64,000 nucleotides of DNA from Enterobacter cloacae (GTDB lineage: Bacteria > Pseudomonadota > Gammaproteobacteria > Enterobacterales > Enterobacteriaceae), in the NCBI GenBank assembly GCA_014169315.1, contig AP022133.1:1054001-1118000 (forward strand), in the 5' to 3' direction. Positions within the stretch are counted from its first letter, which is position 1, and each line of letters starts with the position of its first letter. Under the pieces are notes generated by a model. It was given only the letters and a program-made list of their open reading frames with translations. It had not been told where the DNA came from and searched no databases. Positions 36,902-45,477 of the stretch are shown piece by piece. Both the position numbers and the translations under genes were made by a program.

Positions 36902-38338
36902 TTATTTCGTGGCCTGGCAGGTCTTCACCACCGGCAGGCACAGGTGGTGACGCATACACAGCGTCACCAGTGCCAGCCCTGCCATCATGGTGGCTTCTAC
37001 CGCCAGAAAAACATTTATCGCCTGGGTATAATCACCGTGATGGTTTTGCAGCGCATGCAGCAAAATCGCCCCGAAAATAGCCGGGCCAAGCCCCAGCGCA
37101 GCCTGCTGTAGCGTGCTTAAAATCGCGCTCGCGGCTCCCGCGTCATCAGGCTGAATATCGCGCATACCCATGCGATAGAAGCTGTTCACAATTAATGCCT
37201 GGCCGTAGCCGACCAGCCCGGTCGCCGGAGCCAGCGTCAGGGCAGTGTTGTTCATCCCCCAGAAATGGAACGTCACAATCAGCGCCAGCAGCCCGGTTAT
37301 CTGGATCGCCAGCCCGGTCAGCAGAATGGTACTGGTGCTGTAGCGGGCAATCAGGCGCGGGGCAAACCACGCAGAAATAAAGTAGGTCACACCGAGCGCG
37401 ATAAAACTGTTCCCGGACTGCCAGGGGGCCATGCCCAGACCGGTTTGCATGGTCAGCGCTATACAGAACATAAACCCGGACCAGACGCTGAAAAAGAGCA
37501 CCGCAATCAGCACCCCAAAGCGAATACTGCGAAGCTGCATCAGGCGTGGTGGGATCAACGGATGCGCGTTCTCCCGTTCTTTCTGGCGCGCATTCATCAC
37601 CATAAAAAAGGTGAGCGGGATGATGGCGAGCAATGCGGCTTTCAGCGGCCATGACCAGTGCCACTGTGGGCCAAGCGCCATCGGGAACAGCAGGCAGCAG
37701 AGAATCGTCGCCAGCAGCACAGTGCCCGTCCAGTCAATGCGCGATGGCGTTTCACGACGGGTTTCTGGCACGTAACGACGGCTCAGCGCCAGCACCACCA
37801 GACAAATTGGCACGTTAATAAAAAACGCGTTACGCCAGCCCAGCCCGGCGATATCCGCGGATACCAGCCAGCCGCCGCCCATCTGCCCGACGATAAAGGC
37901 GATGCCGCCTATGCCGCCAAACAGGCTAATGGCTTTGGCATGGGCGGTGCCTTTTAGCGTGACGTGCAGCGTGGCGAGGATCTGCGGCATGATCAGCGCC
38001 GCGCCTGCACCCTGAACAATACGCGCGGCAAGCAGCTGTTCAATGTTGCCCGCCATCCCGCACAGCAGCGAGGCGAGGCCGAAGCCCGCCACGCCCCACA
38101 TAAACAGACGACGGCGGCCCAGGTTATCGCCCAGCTTGCTGCCGGGTGCCAGACAGACGGCAAAAGCCACGCCGTAGAGGGCGACGATCAGCTCCAGCCC
38201 GGTGGCGGTGGCGTGTAACGAATGGGTTATTGAATCCAGCGCTACGTTCGTAATTGACGTATCGATAAGCGGCAGCATCTGGCCGGTTAACAGCAATATC
38301 AGGCCTGCGCGACCCGGTGAAACAACTGACGTATTCAT
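36902..38338 (-). CDS. MFS drug exporter, DHA2 (EmrB/QacA) family
   Basis: 478 residues with 14 predicted membrane helices. The DHA2 motifs are LPLIDTSITNVAL in helix 1, GSKLGDNLGRRRLFMWG in the helix 2-3 loop and ARIVQGAGAALIMPQILA in helix 4-5. Likely a proton-driven exporter of organic compounds; substrate unknown. A helix-turn-helix regulator is divergently transcribed 107 bases away. Confidence 0.85.
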   Translation of the reverse strand: MNTSVVSPGRAGLILLLTGQMLPLIDTSITNVALDSITHSLHATATGLELIVALYGVAFAVCLAPGSKLGDNLGRRRLFMWGVAGFGLASLLCGMAGNIEQLLAARIVQGAGAALIMPQILATLHVTLKGTAHAKAISLFGGIGGIAFIVGQMGGGWLVSADIAGLGWRNAFFINVPICLVVLALSRRYVPETRRETPSRIDWTGTVLLATILCCLLFPMALGPQWHWSWPLKAALLAIIPLTFFMVMNARQKERENAHPLIPPRLMQLRSIRFGVLIAVLFFSVWSGFMFCIALTMQTGLGMAPWQSGNSFIALGVTYFISAWFAPRLIARYSTSTILLTGLAIQITGLLALIVTFHFWGMNNTALTLAPATGLVGYGQALIVNSFYRMGMRDIQPDDAGAASAILSTLQQAALGLGPAIFGAILLHALQNHHGDYTQAINVFLAVEATMMAGLALVTLCMRHHLCLPVVKTCQATK

Positions 38339-38395
38339 GGTGACTCCATTGCGTCATTCAGCAGATGGTCGTAGCATCGGTGATCTCATAAACGG

Positions 38396-38421
38396 GTACC
38401 AGTTCTTACTTATACTGGTAC
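38396..38421. promoter_or_regulatory. Operator-like inverted repeat between MFS gene and its regulator
   Basis: GTACCAGT (38396-38403) and ACTGGTAC (38414-38421) form a perfect inverted repeat spaced by 10 bases, with a further TACTGGCA partial copy at 38419-38426. It lies between divergent starts and is the likely binding site of the adjacent regulator. Confidence 0.55.
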
Positions 38422-38445
38422 TGGCACTACCATGCAGGGGGATTT

Positions 38446-39324
38446 ATGGCGCTGATGTCTGAACCCGTCATCTCACTTCAGGATGACACCCGAAAACAGC
38501 TGGGGGCATTTTTACGCGCACGGCGAGAAAGCCTCGATCCCCAGCGTCTCGGCTTGCCACGGAGTGGCCGTCGCCGCACACCGGGGCTGCGTCGTGAAGA
38601 GGTGGCCTTTCTGGCAGATGTGGGCGTCACCTGGTACACCTGGCTGGAGCAGGGCAGGGATGTGAATCCATCTACAGCGGTGATGGCCGCAATAGCCAAA
38701 GCGCTGCAGTGTACCCCGACTGAAACCCGACACCTGTTTGTACTGGCTGGTCTGCCGCCGGGTGAAGCGCCGCAGGCGGCCTGCTGTGAGAGCATCAGCG
38801 AAGGCACGCGCCGGTTGCTTGATACGCTGATGCCAAAGCCTGCCAGCATTCAGAAACCGAATTTTGATATTGTGGCGTGGAACGACAGTTTCGGTCATCT
38901 GATGGGCGTCGACTTTAACGCCATCCCGCCAGAAGATCGCAACTGCATTTATCTTTTTCTGACGCATCCGGCGTGGCGCGCCCGTCTGGGCAAACGTGAT
39001 GACGTACTGCCGATTTTTGTCTCCTATTTCCGCGCGGCGATGGCCGAACACCGGGGCGATCCACTCTGGGAAGCCAAACTGGCACGTTTCTTTGCGGTGT
39101 CTGAGGAGTTTAAAACCCTGTGGCACCAGCGCAACGATGTTCGCGGTGTGGAAAATCAGCTGAAGCTGTTCGCGCATCCTGAGCTGGGAAATTTTACTCT
39201 GCAGCAAATGTACTGGTACTCTGCTCCGCGCAACGGGTCGCGGCTGCTGGTGTATTTGCCAGTGGATGAGGCGGGGGAAAGGGCGATGACGTGGCTGGCA
39301 GAACAGGCTGTTATACTCAATTAA
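38446..39324 (+). CDS. HTH (XRE) regulator with MmyB-like ligand-binding domain
   Basis: 292 residues. N-terminal XRE helix-turn-helix: RTPGLRREEVAFLADVGVTWYTWLEQGRDVNPSTAVMAAIAKAL, with the LRREEVA...TWLEQGR pattern typical of the MmyB-type family. The remaining 180 residues match the MmyB-like ligand domain (FDIVAWNDSFGHLMGVDF...RDDVLPIFVSYFRAAMAEHRGDPLWE). Such proteins often repress a neighbouring gene, here probably the divergent MFS exporter. An internal ATG (MSEPVISL) at 38455 is an alternative start. Confidence 0.82.
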   Translation: MALMSEPVISLQDDTRKQLGAFLRARRESLDPQRLGLPRSGRRRTPGLRREEVAFLADVGVTWYTWLEQGRDVNPSTAVMAAIAKALQCTPTETRHLFVLAGLPPGEAPQAACCESISEGTRRLLDTLMPKPASIQKPNFDIVAWNDSFGHLMGVDFNAIPPEDRNCIYLFLTHPAWRARLGKRDDVLPIFVSYFRAAMAEHRGDPLWEAKLARFFAVSEEFKTLWHQRNDVRGVENQLKLFAHPELGNFTLQQMYWYSAPRNGSRLLVYLPVDEAGERAMTWLAEQAVILN

Positions 39325-39348
39325 CATCTGACTTTTCAGGGAGTGAAT

Positions 39349-40383
39349 ATGAACGTTACCCGCAAACAGGAACGCCTCCTTCACCGTGCGCTTAGCGAGT
39401 GGGAGCAGGAAGGGGCATTAACCCCCGAGGAACGCCAGCGTCTGGCCGGTACGCTGCAGCGCGTGACCCTGGACTGGCAACGCCTCAGCCGTTATGCCTT
39501 CTGGACGGCGCTGGCCTGCGTCATCATTGCTATTGGCAGTCTGTTTTCCGACAGCGAACTGATGGCGCGTATCATTGAATTCTTTGCTTTCTCCTCCCTC
39601 GCCCGTATCGGGCTGCCCGCGCTGGTGGCGGTATTATTCTACCTGTGGGGGTTCAGCCGTCAGCGGCGAGAAACGCAGTGGCACTACAGCACTGAAGCGA
39701 TCCTGTTCCTCGGCGTATTCTTTACGGCGATTGCTCTCTGGCAGCTTGGTGAACGGCTCGATAACGGCAGCGGCCACATTGCCCCGCTGTTCCTGGCGGG
39801 CTGCGCCGTTTATGGTCTGGTGGGCTTTTTTGGGCGTTCCGGGTTAGTGTGGCTGTTCTTTTTACTCTCGCTCGGTAACTGGTTTGGGGCACAGACGGGG
39901 TATATGTCCGGCTGGGGCGCTTACTGGCTGGGGATGAATTACCCGGTGCGGTTTATCTTCTTCGGGGGCGCGCTGCTGGCGCTGTGCTGGGTGCTGCGCG
40001 CAATGTTACAGGCGCGACATCTCTATACCACCAGTAAAGCGATGGGCCTGACGTATCTCTTTGTTGCCCTGTGGATCATGTCGATTTTTGGTAATTACGA
40101 TATCGATAACTGGTACAGCATCACTCAGGCATCGCTTCTGCCGTGGGCGCTGCTGTTCGCCGTGGCGGCGGCAATTTGTATCTACATCAGCCTGAAAACC
40201 GACGACGGCATGTTGCGTGGCTTTGGTCTGACGTTCCTCGCCATTAACCTCTACACCCGCTACTTCGAATACTTCTGGGACGGGATGAACAAGGTCGTGT
40301 TTTTCCTGATTCTGGCGGCGTCGCTGGCGGTGATAGGCCGTTATGCGGAGAAAATCTGGCACGCCGGAAGTACGGCCAGATAA
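39349..40383 (+). CDS. DUF2157-like multi-spanning membrane protein
   Basis: 344 residues. A soluble N-terminal stretch (about 1-45, RLLHRALSEWEQEGALTPEERQRL) resembles the DUF2157 start, followed by about nine hydrophobic helices. Function unknown. The ATG at 39349 follows CAGGGAGTGAAT, a good ribosome binding site. It begins 24 bases after the regulator gene and may be co-transcribed with it. Confidence 0.7.
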   Translation: MNVTRKQERLLHRALSEWEQEGALTPEERQRLAGTLQRVTLDWQRLSRYAFWTALACVIIAIGSLFSDSELMARIIEFFAFSSLARIGLPALVAVLFYLWGFSRQRRETQWHYSTEAILFLGVFFTAIALWQLGERLDNGSGHIAPLFLAGCAVYGLVGFFGRSGLVWLFFLLSLGNWFGAQTGYMSGWGAYWLGMNYPVRFIFFGGALLALCWVLRAMLQARHLYTTSKAMGLTYLFVALWIMSIFGNYDIDNWYSITQASLLPWALLFAVAAAICIYISLKTDDGMLRGFGLTFLAINLYTRYFEYFWDGMNKVVFFLILAASLAVIGRYAEKIWHAGSTAR

Positions 40384-40523
40384 GTTTTTTGCGAAGGGCT
40401 TTCAGGGAATCAACAGGTATTCGGTTTAGCCTGGATAAAACAGGTAAGGTGAATCACGAAAGGCAAAATTAGCCTTTAATGCAAATTGCCTTACATGCTA
40501 ATATCATCAGGGATGAAAAAACC

Positions 40524-40853
40524 GTGTTCAGACTCATCGTTCATCAGGCAGTCAGAGAAGAGATCCTCTCTTTGCCTGCAGGGGTACAGGCGAAGTTGAT
40601 TCGCCAGCTTGATAAATTACGCAATAACCCAACCGTACTACGGGCTCCCGACAGCAAACCATTGTCATATGGCTTGTTTGAAATACGCACCGTCGGGCTA
40701 ATCCATAGCCGCGGGATATACGTTTATCAGCGGGATAAGACGATTTATCTCTTGCGCGTATTTATCAAAAAAACGCAGAAAACACCTTCTGTGGAGATCC
40801 GTCTGGCACTGAAACGACAACAGGAGATGTTGGATGAGCAAGAAGATCATTGA
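40524..40853 (+). CDS. RelE/HigB-type toxin (Gp49-like)
   Basis: About 109 residues from GTG 40524 (AGGG 11 bases upstream); an ATG at 40479 would add 15 residues. The fold pattern LPAGVQAKLIRQLDKLRNNPTVLRAPDSKPL-GLFEIRT-IYVYQRDKTIYLLRVFIKKTQKTP matches the Gp49/HigB branch of RelE/ParE toxins, usually ribosome-dependent mRNA endonucleases. A likely -10 TAATAT at 40499-40504 would place transcription start after the upstream ATG, supporting the GTG. It overlaps the antitoxin gene by 20 bases. Confidence 0.78.
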   Translation: MFRLIVHQAVREEILSLPAGVQAKLIRQLDKLRNNPTVLRAPDSKPLSYGLFEIRTVGLIHSRGIYVYQRDKTIYLLRVFIKKTQKTPSVEIRLALKRQQEMLDEQEDH

Positions 40854-41121
40854 CTGGGATGAGTTGAGAGCAGAGTTGTTAAGTGACTCTGATGTAAAGG
40901 CTGCTTTTGACGCAGAAGAACGTAAGGAGCGCTTACGCGAGATGCTGGCGCAATGGCGAAATCATGCCGGTCTTACGCGTGCGCAGGTGGCGGAGCGAAT
41001 GGGCGTCAGTGCGCCAACCGTATCCCGAATGGAAGCCAATATTACGCGGGCAAGTCTCGACACGTTAACGCGTTATGCGCTGGTGTGTGGAGTCAAACAT
41101 CCGCAAATCATACTGTATTGA
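40834..41121 (+). CDS. XRE-family antitoxin
   Basis: 95 residues. The central helix-turn-helix HAGLTRAQVAERMGVSAPTVSRMEANITRASLDTLTRYALVCG is typical of HigA-type antitoxins; the N-terminal acidic part may wrap the toxin. Gene order toxin-antitoxin follows the higBA pattern, and the antitoxin would repress the pair. Confidence 0.8.
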   Translation: MSKKIIDWDELRAELLSDSDVKAAFDAEERKERLREMLAQWRNHAGLTRAQVAERMGVSAPTVSRMEANITRASLDTLTRYALVCGVKHPQIILY

Positions 41122-41157
41122 AATCTGGCACGCCGGAACCCGGCGTACCAGCAGTGA

Positions 41158-41811
41158 TTAGCACTCCGTCACGACGGTGCTCAGCGGCAGGCGAGATTTC
41201 GGCAGGGATGCGTTGAAATCTTCCACGCTATGGTGCCCAACCGGTACCACCACCAGGCTGGTGTAGCCTTTCTCTTTCAGGCCAAATTCTTCGTCGAGGA
41301 TCGCGGCGTCAAAGCCTTCAATCGGCACAGCATCCAGGCCCATTGCGCCCACGCCCAACAGGAAGTTACCGACGTTCAGGTAAACCTGTTTTGCCATCCA
41401 CTGGTCGTCATCTTTCAGATCAACACGGTGAATGTCGGCGAAGTAGTGGCGACCTTTGTTGTTAGCGGCTTTTGCTTCCGGGTTCGCAAAACGGCCGTCG
41501 GCATCTTCCTGATCGACCACGCGCTCCAGCCAGGCATCGTCCATTGCGGTTTTCGCGCAGAAGACCACGACGTGAGAAGCATCCAGCATTTTACGTTCGT
41601 TGAACACGTAAGTACCGGCCGCAGATTTTGCCACACGCGCTTTACCTTCCCCGGTGCTGGCTACAATAAAGTGCCACGGCTGAGAGTTGGTGCTGGATGG
41701 GCTGTACTGCAGCAGGGTTTTGATTTTTTCCGCTTCTTCGGCGGTCAGTTTTTTGCTTGCGTCGAACGCCTTGGTGGAATGGCGCTTCAGGGCGACAGAA
41801 ATAATATCCAT
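41158..41811 (-). CDS. nfsB: NfsB, oxygen-insensitive NAD(P)H nitroreductase
   Basis: 217-residue FMN flavoprotein that reduces nitroaromatics and quinones by two-electron steps; activates nitrofurans and metronidazole-type prodrugs. FMN-binding [20 protein letters not shown] and the C-terminal [13 protein letters not shown] are conserved with E. coli NfsB. No disruption is seen, so nitrofurantoin activation by this enzyme should be intact. Confidence 0.95.
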   Translation of the reverse strand: MDIISVALKRHSTKAFDASKKLTAEEAEKIKTLLQYSPSSTNSQPWHFIVASTGEGKARVAKSAAGTYVFNERKMLDASHVVVFCAKTAMDDAWLERVVDQEDADGRFANPEAKAANNKGRHYFADIHRVDLKDDDQWMAKQVYLNVGNFLLGVGAMGLDAVPIEGFDAAILDEEFGLKEKGYTSLVVVPVGHHSVEDFNASLPKSRLPLSTVVTEC

Positions 41812-41930
41812 TACAACTCCTGGTGGTTACATTCGCCCCACAGGGGCGTGAAAGGAGAGCAGATTACAGGGCGAAACGGAAAAAGATAAGTGCGATTCGA
41901 GCGCTTATACTGTTCGTCTCAGACGAACAA

Positions 41931-42299
41931 TCAGGTCGGACGGATCCACTTCTGATCTTTTTTCGGCAGTTTATCGACAATCAGGTTCCACGAGTCAGCC
42001 ACCAGATCGGCCACCAGTTCTGGCGTAATGTCTTCTCCGCCATAGAGTGAGATCCAGTGCTTTTTATTCAGATGATAGCCAGGCTCAACCCCGCGGTAGA
42101 TTTGCTGATTTAACAGGGATTTTTCCGGTTCGGACTTCAGGCTGATATGAGGCCGCCCGTGGGCGACCGCGACAATCATGAAAATCTTACCGCCGACTTT
42201 AAACACATCAAATTCCGGGCCAAACGGCCAGCACTGTTCGGTAAAGGGCATTTCCAGTGCCACGCGTTTTGCGTGTTCCTGCAGTGATTTACTGTCCAT
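41931..42299 (-). CDS. ybdF: YbdF, MmcQ/YjbR-family protein
   Basis: 122 residues; homologous along its length to E. coli YbdF, including [25 protein letters not shown] and [13 protein letters not shown]. MmcQ/YjbR proteins share a CyaY-like fold; function is not defined. ATG 42299 overlaps the ramR 3' end by 11 bases, so it is likely read with ramR. Confidence 0.88.
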   Translation of the reverse strand: MDSKSLQEHAKRVALEMPFTEQCWPFGPEFDVFKVGGKIFMIVAVAHGRPHISLKSEPEKSLLNQQIYRGVEPGYHLNKKHWISLYGGEDITPELVADLVADSWNLIVDKLPKKDQKWIRPT

Positions 42300-42879
42300 T
42301 AACGTCCTCAATGGCAAGTGCGCGCCACATGGCTTCAAAACCGAGGGATTTAAAATCCCCTGCGCGAGACGGATCGCGGGTGGCGAATTCCATCGTGCTT
42401 TCGGCCAGCGATAAGAACAGCGCATCGCCAAACGTTTTAAATTCATCCGACATAAACACCGGGCGCACCGAACGGCGGCACAGCTCATGGAGTTCCGGGA
42501 ACATCTCTTTCACCGCCAGTTCCGTTTCGGCGCTCAACTTTTCACTGACGCCAATCTGGCGGATAGCCGCATGAGCAACGGGGTTACGAATCCCCCAGTC
42601 CACATAGCTGTTCCAGATATTGCGGGTATGTTCTTTAGGCAGCGTGATGGTGCGATCGAGGTTCTCCAGCATGGTCTGGCAGAGATCCTGCTTCAGGTGC
42701 AAATAGAGGGCATTCAGCAGATCGTCTTTCGTAGCAAAGTAACGGAACAGTGTGCCTTCAGCAACGCCCGCGTTACGGGCAATTAACGCCGTTGAGGCGG
42801 CAATCCCTGACTGTGCAAATGCAGCGGTTGCTGCTTCCAGTAAGGCCTGTTTTTTATCTTCACTCTTCGGACGTGCCAC
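42289..42879 (-). CDS. ramR: RamR, TetR-family repressor of ramA
   Basis: 196 residues. Helix-turn-helix: [40 protein letters not shown]. Sequence closely follows Salmonella RamR ([18 protein letters not shown]). It represses ramA; loss-of-function mutations raise AcrAB-TolC efflux and multidrug tolerance. Start is GTG 42879 after AGGAGGAAAAATTTA. No stop or frameshift is seen here. Confidence 0.94.
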   Translation of the reverse strand: MARPKSEDKKQALLEAATAAFAQSGIAASTALIARNAGVAEGTLFRYFATKDDLLNALYLHLKQDLCQTMLENLDRTITLPKEHTRNIWNSYVDWGIRNPVAHAAIRQIGVSEKLSAETELAVKEMFPELHELCRRSVRPVFMSDEFKTFGDALFLSLAESTMEFATRDPSRAGDFKSLGFEAMWRALAIEDVNGQ

Positions 42880-42969
42880 TAAATTTTTCCTCCTGTCAAT
42901 TGTAAAAGCCATGATTGAAACACGTGCTCTGCCACGCTGCAACGCGGAATGTCAAAGATCGAAAACGTC

Positions 42970-43015
42970 TTGACGACTTTATCAGCATATCTATAATGAG
43001 TGCTTACTCACTCAT
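42970..43015 (+). promoter_or_regulatory. romA-ramA promoter with RamR operator
   Basis: TTGACG (42970-42975) and TATAAT (42992-42997) spaced by 16 bases form the promoter. ATGAGTG-N6-CACTCAT at 42996-43015 is a perfect match to the RamR palindrome known in Salmonella, starting in the -10 box, so bound RamR blocks initiation. Confidence 0.9.
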
Positions 43016-43104
43016 AATCAAGCTCAACCCGCGCAAACCATCGGAAGGGGCGCGTATTCGGGTCAGGATATGAAAAGTCTCTCTCTATCTGCGTGGTGTT
43101 TGTC

Positions 43105-44172
43105 ATGATTATTGCTTCAGCTGCGAGTTTACCTTTTGTCCTGAACGCCGGATTTGGCCAGCCACCGCAGGGTGAGCAGCTCCCGGAAGTGGAGGCTTCT
43201 CCACAGTACCGAGACGGACGATTCCACAATACGCTCCCTACGCCGGGTTATAACGGCGACAAAAATATGCTGGTGGCGATGTGGGAGTTCCTGACCAAAA
43301 AAACCGAAAACGCCCGTCCTGCTCAGCCATTGCCGCTGGTGAAAACCGATCTCGCGGGTTTGCCTCTGGAGCAAGACACTCTGGTGTGGCTTGGTCACTC
43401 CTCCTGGTATATGCAACTGGCGGGAAAACGTATCCTGATCGATCCGGTGCTCGGTGATTACGCCGCGCCGTTCTCATTCCTCAATAAAGCCTTCGCGGGT
43501 GAGTATCCGTGGAACGCGGGCAGTATGCCGGAGGTCGATCTGCTGATTATCTCGCACGATCACTATGACCATCTGGATCACGCCACCATCAGGGCATTAC
43601 TGCCAAAAGTGAAGCAGGTGGTCACCCCGCTGGGTGTGGGTTCTCATCTGCGCTACTGGGGTATGAAGGCAGAGATTATTGATGAGCGCGACTGGAACCA
43701 GTCCGTGCATATCAGTGATGAACTGACGGTGCATGTGCTACCGGCGCGTCACTTCTCTGGACGTGGCATTAAGCGTGACCAGACGCTGTGGGGTAGCTTT
43801 ATGTTCGTCACGCCAGAGCAGAAGGTTTACTACAGCGGGGATTCCGGTTACGGCCCGCACTTCAGGGCTATCGGTGAACAGTTTGGCGAGGTGGATTTAG
43901 CCATCATGGAAAACGGCCAGTACGACCAGGACTGGAAGCACATCCACATGCTACCGGATGAAACCGCGCAGGCCTCGGCGGATCTCAATGCTAAAGCCGT
44001 GGTACCGGGACATAACGGGCGCTTTGTGCTGGCGAAACACACCTGGAACGACCCGTTGATCCAGCTGGCAAAAGCCAGCGCGGACAAAAATTATCGGCTG
44101 CTGACACCGGAACTGGGCGAGCCTGTCCGGGTGAGTGATACCACCCAGCAATTTCGCGTGTGGTGGGAATAA
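43105..44172 (+). CDS. romA: RomA, metallo-beta-lactamase-fold protein (5' end possibly frameshifted)
   Basis: 355 residues from ATG 43105 (a GTG at 43093 is also in frame). Zinc-binding motif SHDHYDHLDH, with later His in ARHFSGRG, Asp in YYSGDSGYG and GHNGRF, marks an UlaG/NAPE-PLD-like hydrolase fold. RomA was named in Enterobacter cloacae for reduced outer-membrane protein production; its substrate is not known. No ribosome binding site precedes 43105. An upstream ATG at 43070 with AGGAT begins MKSLSLSAW but stops after 12 codons; adding one base there would join it to VFVMIIASAASLPFVLNAGFG. Confidence 0.85.
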   Translation: MIIASAASLPFVLNAGFGQPPQGEQLPEVEASPQYRDGRFHNTLPTPGYNGDKNMLVAMWEFLTKKTENARPAQPLPLVKTDLAGLPLEQDTLVWLGHSSWYMQLAGKRILIDPVLGDYAAPFSFLNKAFAGEYPWNAGSMPEVDLLIISHDHYDHLDHATIRALLPKVKQVVTPLGVGSHLRYWGMKAEIIDERDWNQSVHISDELTVHVLPARHFSGRGIKRDQTLWGSFMFVTPEQKVYYSGDSGYGPHFRAIGEQFGEVDLAIMENGQYDQDWKHIHMLPDETAQASADLNAKAVVPGHNGRFVLAKHTWNDPLIQLAKASADKNYRLLTPELGEPVRVSDTTQQFRVWWE

Positions 44173-44203
44173 TGATTAATTGTGGAGCAGAGGGGAGCGC
44201 AGT

Positions 44204-44545
44204 ATGACTATTTCCGCTCAGGTCATCGACACTATCGTCGAGTGGATCGACGACAACTTGCACCAGCCGCTGCGCATTGAAGAGATTGCCCGTCATGCGG
44301 GTTACTCGAAATGGCACCTGCAACGGTTGTTTATGCAGTACAAAGGGGAGAGTCTGGGGCGTTACATTCGCGAACGTAAGCTGCTACTGGCGGCGCGCGA
44401 CCTGCGTGAATCGAACGAACGCGTGTACGACATCTGCCTGCGTTACGGGTTTGACTCGCAGCAGACGTTCACGCGGGTCTTTACCCGTGCCTTTAACCAG
44501 CCGCCTGGAGCCTATCGCAAAGAGAGCCACAGCCGGGCGTATTAG
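44204..44545 (+). CDS. ramA: RamA, AraC/XylS-family activator of multidrug efflux
   Basis: 113 residues, close to Salmonella and Klebsiella RamA and to MarA/SoxS. Two helix-turn-helix motifs: IEEIARHAGYSKWHLQRLFMQYKGESLGRYIRERKL and VYDICLRYGFDSQQTFTRVFTRAFNQPPGAYRK. It activates acrAB, tolC and micF-type targets. The start at 44204 follows GGGGAGCGCAGT. It lies 31 bases after romA in one operon under RamR. Confidence 0.95.
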   Translation: MTISAQVIDTIVEWIDDNLHQPLRIEEIARHAGYSKWHLQRLFMQYKGESLGRYIRERKLLLAARDLRESNERVYDICLRYGFDSQQTFTRVFTRAFNQPPGAYRKESHSRAY

Positions 44546-44563
44546 GGCTGAGATGACGAGAAT

Positions 44564-44587
44564 GCCGGGCTGCCACCCGGCTTTTTT
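44564..44587 (+). terminator. ramA terminator
   Basis: GCCGGG-CTGCCA-CCCGGC hairpin followed by six T, 18 bases after ramA; also faces the end of ybdJ. Confidence 0.9.
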
Positions 44588-44594
44588 GTGCCGG

Positions 44595-44843
44595 TTACGC
44601 CGCCAGTGAAAACCAGCGACGCCAGATGAAACGCAGGACGAAGAATTCAATAGTGCCGAGCAGCAAGAACCACAGGCAGAACAAAATGGTGTAGAGCTGG
44701 TTCAGATCGACCAGATGGAAGGTTGCAACCATCTTTTTTGCCAGCACCAGCCCGAGAGAGGGCGCAGGTAACAACAGGCAGGAAAGCAGGGCCATCAGCA
44801 GTATGCCCCCTGCGGTTAACAGCGATTCTAACGGGTGTTTCAT
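44595..44843 (-). CDS. ybdJ: YbdJ, small inner-membrane protein
   Basis: 82 residues with two hydrophobic segments (about 10-34 and 52-72), nearly identical to E. coli YbdJ (DUF1158). Function unknown. Keeps its E. coli neighbour ybdK only as a remnant. Confidence 0.9.
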   Translation of the reverse strand: MKHPLESLLTAGGILLMALLSCLLLPAPSLGLVLAKKMVATFHLVDLNQLYTILFCLWFLLLGTIEFFVLRFIWRRWFSLAA

Positions 44844-44933
44844 CTTAATGTTAATCGTCAGTTAAAAACGTTATTGTCGGGCATCGTGTAACGTAAAGCA
44901 AAGCAATATATATCAGCCGAAAGGGAGGGGGGT

Positions 44934-45380
44934 TTATAGACTCGTCGCCCACAGCTCGCAATGTTGTTGTACCAGCGAGGTCAGTGAACCGCTGTCGTTG
45001 ACAAAATCCCGCATTCGTTGTGCTTCGCTCTTATCCTGTTTCAACATAAGAGCAATTTCCTGAATTGCGCTTGTCGCACCCAGTTTTCCCACTGAGGGGG
45101 CAACCCGCTCCAGCAGCCACGCAATATCGTCCGCCACGGTTTTATGCTCTCCGGTATGCACGTCTGTGAGAATACCGTCTAACCCATAGCGACACGCCTG
45201 AAAACGGTTAAACCGGTACAGATAGAAAATCTCGCTCCTGGTGTTTGTATGGTCGCGTGGTAGTAGCCAGTGCGATGTCGCCTGAATCAGCCCGGCGATA
45301 TTAATCGCGTGGGTGAGCGTCAGTGGCGTGTCCATTACCCGTACCTCCACGGTACCAGAAGCGGCAGTAGCCAATCTCAT
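44934..45380 (-). pseudogene. ybdK: Truncated ybdK (C-terminal third of glutamate-cysteine-ligase-like protein)
   Basis: The frame encodes [32 protein letters not shown] and onward to HCELWATSL, matching about the last 136 of 372 residues of E. coli YbdK, a weak carboxylate-amine ligase. Homology stops at about 45356; the preceding codons ([14 protein letters not shown]) have no counterpart. The ATP- and substrate-binding N-terminal region is lost, so the product should be inactive. The break coincides with the start of AT-rich foreign DNA. Confidence 0.85.
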
Positions 45381-45477
45381 ATTACGTTTATCTATAACGT
45401 TGCAATCATGGCTGGCTAATAATTTAGTCCCTGATGCCGATAACTTTATTTCTTAATCAATATATGAAGGAACATGT

